Assembly: GCF_038446955.1 (NCBI RefSeq)
Contig: NZ_CP151803.1
Coordinates: forward strand, 6,510,001 to 6,574,000
DNA: 64,000 nt
From: Pedobacter sp. FW305-3-2-15-E-R2A2
GTDB taxonomy: Bacteria > Bacteroidota > Bacteroidia > Sphingobacteriales > Sphingobacteriaceae
Reading direction: 5' to 3'
Shown here: one piece after another, positions 59,985 through 64,000 of the stretch
Numbering within the stretch: position 1 is the first letter of the stretch
Layout: every line of letters begins with the position of its first letter
The notes under the pieces: model-generated
The model's database searches: none
The model's input: only the letters and a program-made list of their open reading frames with translations
What the model was told of the DNA's origin: nothing
Program-made: the position numbers and the translations under genes

Positions 59985-61841
59985 CTATTTATCAAATTTC
60001 TTATCCAATTCTGTCAGGCCAATGGTTTGGATCACTGGCTTTCCACTAATGCTAAAGTTAGGAGTTTGACAGGCAAAAAGTTGCTCAATGAGCGTATTCA
60101 TTTCCTGTTGCCCCAATGCTGTTCCGCTCTTAATCGCACTATTTCTGGCCATACTTTTTGCCAGGGCATCTCTTCTATCCAGTTTCAATTCCTGCTGTGA
60201 ATTTTTAAATCCTTCGATCAGGTGTTCAAACAGCTGCGTTTCATTCACGTTGTTACTACCAAGATCTACCGGGATCCCTTCGATGATTAACGTATTTTTA
60301 CCGAACTCTCTTACTTCAAAGCCCAAACTTTTAATGTCTTCCAATAAACTTTTTGCCAACTCGTAGTCATTCGGACTTAAAGTTACCGTTTGCGGGAAGA
60401 GGCTTTGCTGAGAAGCACCTTTCCGGTCCTCCAGGTTTTTGCTGAAACGTTCATAAAGAATGCGTTCATGCGCAGCTTGCTGATCGATTAACATCAACCC
60501 CGACTTAATCTGAGAAATGATGTAACGGTTGTGCAGCTGCATCAGTTGTTTTTGTACAGGCACCAATGAATCATCAGGCAAAGGGGCTGTCCCCGGCAAA
60601 TCTATAGCCGTTTGTTCCGCCTCTGTATGGTTAGCGATCTCATATAATGAGCCCCAGTTTTTTGTACTCGGTGTAATCGCAGCACTTGAATTTCTGGAAA
60701 ACACCGTCGGTTCCTTTGCCGGACTGGGCTCAGCAAAAGGATTAAAATTCGGATTAAAGCTAATGCTTGGCGGCACAATCTCTTCCGGTGCTTTATGCGT
60801 TATCATTCCACTGAAACCGGTTTCCTGATCAAAATCAATCGTCGGGCTGATGTTAAACCTACCGATAGACCGTTTTACCGCCGAATGAAGGATCGCATAA
60901 ATGGACTTTTCATCCAGGTATTTGATCTCTGTTTTTGTCGGATGTACGTTTACATCGATCTTTGCCGGATCGATGTCAATGAACAACACATACAAAGGAA
61001 AATGATCATCCGGCAACAGGTCTTCATACGCCTTATTGACCGCATGGTTTAGATAAGTATCCCTGATGTAGCGATTGTTGACAAAGAAAAACTGTTCCCC
61101 TCTGGTTTTCTTGGCAAACTCAGGTTTCCCAATAAATCCTTTCAGGTTGATGATACTCGTTTCTTCCTCTACAGGAATCAGTCGCTGGTTATAATTATTT
61201 CCAAATAAATGGACTATTCGTTGTTTTAAAACAGAAGAAGGCAGACGGAAAATCTCTACGCCGTCATGGTGCAGACTGAAGGCAATCGTAGGATTGGCCA
61301 ACGATACCCGTTGAAATTCTTCCAGTACATGGCGCATTTCTGCAGGATTACTTTTCAGAAAATTTCTTCTTGCCGGCGTATTATAGAAAAGATTTTTGAT
61401 GCTGATGCTTGTTCCTTCAGCAGTTGCCACCGGTTCCTGTTTCAGAAAAACAGAGCCTTCGATTTCCACCATCGTTCCCAGTTCATCTTCATGCCTGCGG
61501 GTTTTCATTTCAATCTGGGAAATCGCAGCGATAGAAGCCATTGCTTCCCCTCTGAAGCCCATCGTACGGATGGCAAACAAATCTTCGGCTTTGCGTACTT
61601 TAGAAGTGGCATGGCGTTCAAAACACATACGCGCATCTGTAACACTCATTCCACAGCCATTGTCGATCACCTGGATCAACCCTTTGCCGCCATCTTTTAG
61701 AATTAACTGTATCTTGTTTGCACCTGCATCTATCGCATTCTCCAAAAGCTCTTTCACGGCTGATGCCGGTCGTTGCACCACCTCTCCGGCTGCGATCTGG
61801 TTGGCAACACTATCCGGTAAAAGTTGTATTATATCTGACAT
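59985..61841 (-). CDS. mutL: DNA mismatch repair protein MutL
   Basis: GHKL ATPase that links mismatch recognition by MutS to strand cutting. 618 residues. The N-terminal ATPase has ELLENAIDAGANKI, DNGCGM and GFRGEAMASIAAIS. The C-terminal endonuclease region has IDQQAAHERILYE in place of the usual DQHAxxE, and ACQTPNFSISGKP in place of CPHGRP. Both metal-binding motifs thus deviate, and the strength of nuclease activity is uncertain. First gene of the mutL-rhomboid-rhomboid-EEP operon. Confidence 0.95.
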   Translation of the reverse strand: MSDIIQLLPDSVANQIAAGEVVQRPASAVKELLENAIDAGANKIQLILKDGGKGLIQVIDNGCGMSVTDARMCFERHATSKVRKAEDLFAIRTMGFRGEAMASIAAISQIEMKTRRHEDELGTMVEIEGSVFLKQEPVATAEGTSISIKNLFYNTPARRNFLKSNPAEMRHVLEEFQRVSLANPTIAFSLHHDGVEIFRLPSSVLKQRIVHLFGNNYNQRLIPVEEETSIINLKGFIGKPEFAKKTRGEQFFFVNNRYIRDTYLNHAVNKAYEDLLPDDHFPLYVLFIDIDPAKIDVNVHPTKTEIKYLDEKSIYAILHSAVKRSIGRFNISPTIDFDQETGFSGMITHKAPEEIVPPSISFNPNFNPFAEPSPAKEPTVFSRNSSAAITPSTKNWGSLYEIANHTEAEQTAIDLPGTAPLPDDSLVPVQKQLMQLHNRYIISQIKSGLMLIDQQAAHERILYERFSKNLEDRKGASQQSLFPQTVTLSPNDYELAKSLLEDIKSLGFEVREFGKNTLIIEGIPVDLGSNNVNETQLFEHLIEGFKNSQQELKLDRRDALAKSMARNSAIKSGTALGQQEMNTLIEQLFACQTPNFSISGKPVIQTIGLTELDKKFDK

Positions 61842-62218
61842 TTATTTCTCGCTGGTAAAGGTGGCTAATTTAAGGAAAATAAGCCTCAATCCTTGTTTTT
61901 CATTTGTATATAATTTGTCTTTTTCATTGTTATCAAGCCTTCATCGCTAGTTTTACCCTTCAAAATAGCAAAATTCTTTAGAATCTTCACACAACGATGT
62001 ACTTCTCGTTTTCATTGTTCCTTTTTCTATCTTTAACACTTGAAACTAACATGATCTCACAGATTGCCCAACAAAAATCTTTCTCAAGATTGGCTCCTAT
62101 CTGCTAAACCGAGCTTACCAGCTCTTGAGCGCCTTTGAACAGGGCCCTTGAGTTCCTGAGATCATTTAAAAATCAATAGAAAGCCAGAAAAAACCTATAA
62201 AAAGTAAAACAAATACCA
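61842..62218. other. 377-bp gene-free stretch between mutL and the amidohydrolase gene
   Basis: A divergent intergenic region. Copy B of the structured element occupies 62041-62200. Nothing else was recognised, and no clear -7 box was found for either gene. Confidence 0.7.
62041..62200. ncRNA. candidate structured RNA or repeat element, copy B
   Basis: Homologous to 46921-47045: CCTATCTGCT at 62096-62105, TGAGTTC at 62149-62155 and TTTAAAAATCAATA at 62165-62178. The closing stem is ATGATCTCA (62051-62059) with TGAGATCAT (62157-62165), a different sequence from copy A but in the same place. On the minus strand inner hairpins include GAGCT-GGTA-AGCTC and AATCTT-GAGA-AAGATT. The strand of transcription is unresolved. 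Confidence 0.5.
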
Positions 62219-63853
62219 ATGAAAGCCCTCTTCGCGACCCTAACCATCACAAGCTTGCTTTTCAGTAGCTGCAACGCTCAAAAAGCCGATTTAGTTGTCT
62301 ACAACGGTAAAGTTTATACCGTAAATGAGAAATTTGACACTGCAGAAGCTTTTGCGGTGAAAGATGGCAGGATCATCGGGGTCGGAAGCAGTGCCGAAAT
62401 CAGAAAACAATTCAGGGCGACGGAAGAAGTCGACGTTGCCGGAAAAAGCGTCTACCCTGGCTTCATTGATGCGCATGCCCATTTTTTTGGTTACGGAGAG
62501 AGCTTGCAAACCGCCGACTTGAGGGGCACCAGCAGCTGGGAGGAAGTCACACAGCGCCTGAGTGAGTTTGCAAAGACCCATCCTGAGGGCTGGCTGATTG
62601 GCAGAGGCTGGGACCAAAACGACTGGGTGGACAAACAATTTCCAGACAAAGCACAGCTTGACCTCCTCTTTCCTGACCGCCCGGTATTGCTCAGCAGAAT
62701 CGACGGTCATGCAGCAATAGCCAATCAAAAAGCACTGACCACTGCCGGAATTACCCGGAGTTACACACTTACCGGTGGAGAAATCGTGGAAAACAACGGA
62801 AAACTGACCGGACTACTGATCGATAATGCCGTAGACCTGGTCAATCGTAAAATTCCCGGATCAACAGCCTCACAGGCGGAAAAAATATTACTCGATGCAC
62901 AAGCCAAATGTTTTGCTGCCGGCCTGACCACCATTGACGATTGTGGTGTAGACGCCAGCTTAGTTAGCCTCGTTGAAAAACTCCATGCATCAAAAAGCTT
63001 AAAAATGCGTTTATACTTGATGCTATCAGACAGCGAACCAAATTACACTTATTTGTTCAGTCGCGGGGCGATTAAAACCGACCGCCTCAATGTCCGTGCT
63101 TTTAAAGTTTACGCAGATGGAGCTTTGGGCTCCAGAGGTGCCTGCCTATTGCATCCATATCATGACCTGCCGAATAAAACAGGCTTCATGCTCAGCAATC
63201 CAAAACATTTCGAGGAAGTTGCAGAAAAGATCGCCAAACACGACTTTCAGATGTGTACCCATGCTATCGGCGATTCCGCCAACCGCAGTATCCTGAAAAT
63301 CTACAACAAAGTCCTGGGTGGAAAAAACGACAAACGCTGGCGGATAGAACACGCACAGGTCGTTGCCCCTGAAGATTTCGGGCTTTTTGGCAGTGCCAAC
63401 ATAATTCCTTCTGTTCAGCCCACCCACGCCACCTCCGACATGTATTGGGCTGGGGACCGTTTAGGCAAAGAACGCTTAAAAGGTGCTTATGCTTACAAAC
63501 AATTGATGCAACAAAATGGTTGGTTACCTTTGGGTACAGACTTCCCGGTAGAAGACATCAACCCTATCTTCACATTTTATGCGGCAACAGTTAGAAAAGA
63601 TTCAAAAAATTATCCTGCAGGAGGCTTCCAAATGGAAAATGCATTGAGCAGAGAAGAGGCCCTGAGGGGAATGACCATTTGGGCAGCGAAAGCAAACTTT
63701 GAAGAAAAAGAAAAAGGAAGCATTGAAAAAGGGAAATTTGCTGATTTCATCATCCTTGATCAGGATCTGATGAAAAGTAACCCTTCAAAAATATTAAACA
63801 CACAAGTATTAAAAACCTATGTTAACGGAGAAAAAGTATATGAGAAAAAATAA
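62219..63853 (+). CDS. YtcJ-like amidohydrolase, lipoprotein
   Basis: A metal-dependent amidohydrolase (amidohydrolase-3 family), 544 residues. The lipoprotein signal has lipobox FSSC (Cys18), so it is exported. Metal ligands: GFIDAHAHF, then a lysine or carboxylate region in VRAFKVYADGALGSRGACL, CTHAIGDSANRSI and PLGTDFPVEDINP with the catalytic aspartate. The C-terminal barrel closes with KGKFADFIILDQDLM. Substrate unknown. The next gene overlaps its last 14 bp. Confidence 0.92.
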   Translation: MKALFATLTITSLLFSSCNAQKADLVVYNGKVYTVNEKFDTAEAFAVKDGRIIGVGSSAEIRKQFRATEEVDVAGKSVYPGFIDAHAHFFGYGESLQTADLRGTSSWEEVTQRLSEFAKTHPEGWLIGRGWDQNDWVDKQFPDKAQLDLLFPDRPVLLSRIDGHAAIANQKALTTAGITRSYTLTGGEIVENNGKLTGLLIDNAVDLVNRKIPGSTASQAEKILLDAQAKCFAAGLTTIDDCGVDASLVSLVEKLHASKSLKMRLYLMLSDSEPNYTYLFSRGAIKTDRLNVRAFKVYADGALGSRGACLLHPYHDLPNKTGFMLSNPKHFEEVAEKIAKHDFQMCTHAIGDSANRSILKIYNKVLGGKNDKRWRIEHAQVVAPEDFGLFGSANIIPSVQPTHATSDMYWAGDRLGKERLKGAYAYKQLMQQNGWLPLGTDFPVEDINPIFTFYAATVRKDSKNYPAGGFQMENALSREEALRGMTIWAAKANFEEKEKGSIEKGKFADFIILDQDLMKSNPSKILNTQVLKTYVNGEKVYEKK

Positions 63854-64000
63854 CCTTGCAGGGATCATCGCCACCAGTTTCATTGCCCTATTTACCTTCA
63901 ATGCCTGCGCGCAGAATCACCAGCAAAACCAACAACAATTATCTCTTCTCCGTACCATCAGCAGCAATACCGTATTGCTGAACAACCAGGAAAACACCAT
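63840..64000 (+). CDS. lipoprotein of unknown function (partial, cut by window end)
   Basis: Starts inside the end of the amidohydrolase gene (14-bp overlap), so it is translationally coupled. The 53 visible codons begin with a lipoprotein signal (GIIATSFIALFTFNAC, lipobox FNAC, Cys23), followed by a Gln/Asn-rich stretch. The rest is off the right edge and no family can be assigned. Confidence 0.8.
   Translation, partial: MRKNNLAGIIATSFIALFTFNACAQNHQQNQQQLSLLRTISSNTVLLNNQENT

Noticed and set aside
1-64000. tRNA, rRNA, CRISPR arrays, phage or transposase genes
   Set aside because: None was recognised by eye; a tRNA or covariance-model scan could still find small RNA genes.

Overview
The window looks like chromosomal DNA of a Bacteroidota bacterium of the Sphingobacteriaceae, most like Pedobacter. 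Reasons: a SusC-type TonB-dependent transporter under a LacI regulator, many TAnnTTTG (-7) promoters with few Shine-Dalgarno sites, a bacillithiol thiol system, exosortase N with its VIT-domain substrate, OstA-like and SurA-like envelope proteins, and Bacteroidota-style RecF, DUF721, LipA and RibH. No rRNA, tRNA, CRISPR array, phage module or transposase gene was recognised. The left end cuts a susC gene and the right end cuts a lipoprotein gene.

Layout. 1-4.5 kb: susC (partial) and lacI, with a palindromic operator candidate between them. 4.6-9.5 kb: acyl desaturase, a small unknown protein, an SGNH hydrolase, a GDPD lipoprotein, a DeoR regulator and a DUF47 protein. 9.5-15.8 kb: a compact operon of six-helix membrane protein, winged-helix regulator, CreD, VIT-domain protein and exosortase N, with the same 19-bp inverted repeat in front of its two halves. 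15.7-26.6 kb: M28 peptidase, polyprenyl synthase, alpha/beta hydrolase, YpdA-like reductase, CstB-like persulfide dioxygenase, SUMF1-domain protein, asparaginase, TatD, an FKBP lipoprotein and NrnA, with a 53-bp tandem repeat at 25.4-25.6 kb. 26.7-34.7 kb: Ndk, FKBP, DUF721/RecF, a TPR protein, RibH, YtxJ, OsmC, LipA and an ECF sigma/anti-sigma pair, with a 140-bp perfect foldback element before lipA. 34.7-47 kb: NnrD (apparently cut down from a bifunctional NnrE-NnrD), UvrA, a ferredoxin reductase, a lytic transglycosylase, a pseudouridine synthase with a 15-copy disordered repeat tail, a lactonase, BshA, a PH-like protein and TilS. 47-64 kb: an OstA-like protein, RdgB, a reduced SurA-like protein beside a full SurA-type isomerase, MoxR, a GDPD homologue lacking its catalytic residues, CysS, an EEP hydrolase, two rhomboids, MutL and a YtcJ-like amidohydrolase.

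Themes. (1) XrtN operon: one exosortase appears dedicated to one substrate, together with CreD and its own regulator. (2) Bacillithiol economy: BshA (synthesis), a YpdA-like reductase, YtxJ, a CstB-like persulfide dioxygenase and OsmC are spread over the window. (3) Envelope biogenesis: SurA-like proteins, FKBPs, OstA-like protein, lytic transglycosylase and rhomboids. (4) Non-coding structure: two diverged copies of a structured element (about 46.92-47.05 and 62.04-62.20 kb) with different but complementary closing stems, the foldback element, and five genes whose start codon follows the -7 box by exactly 4 nt, which suggests leaderless mRNAs.
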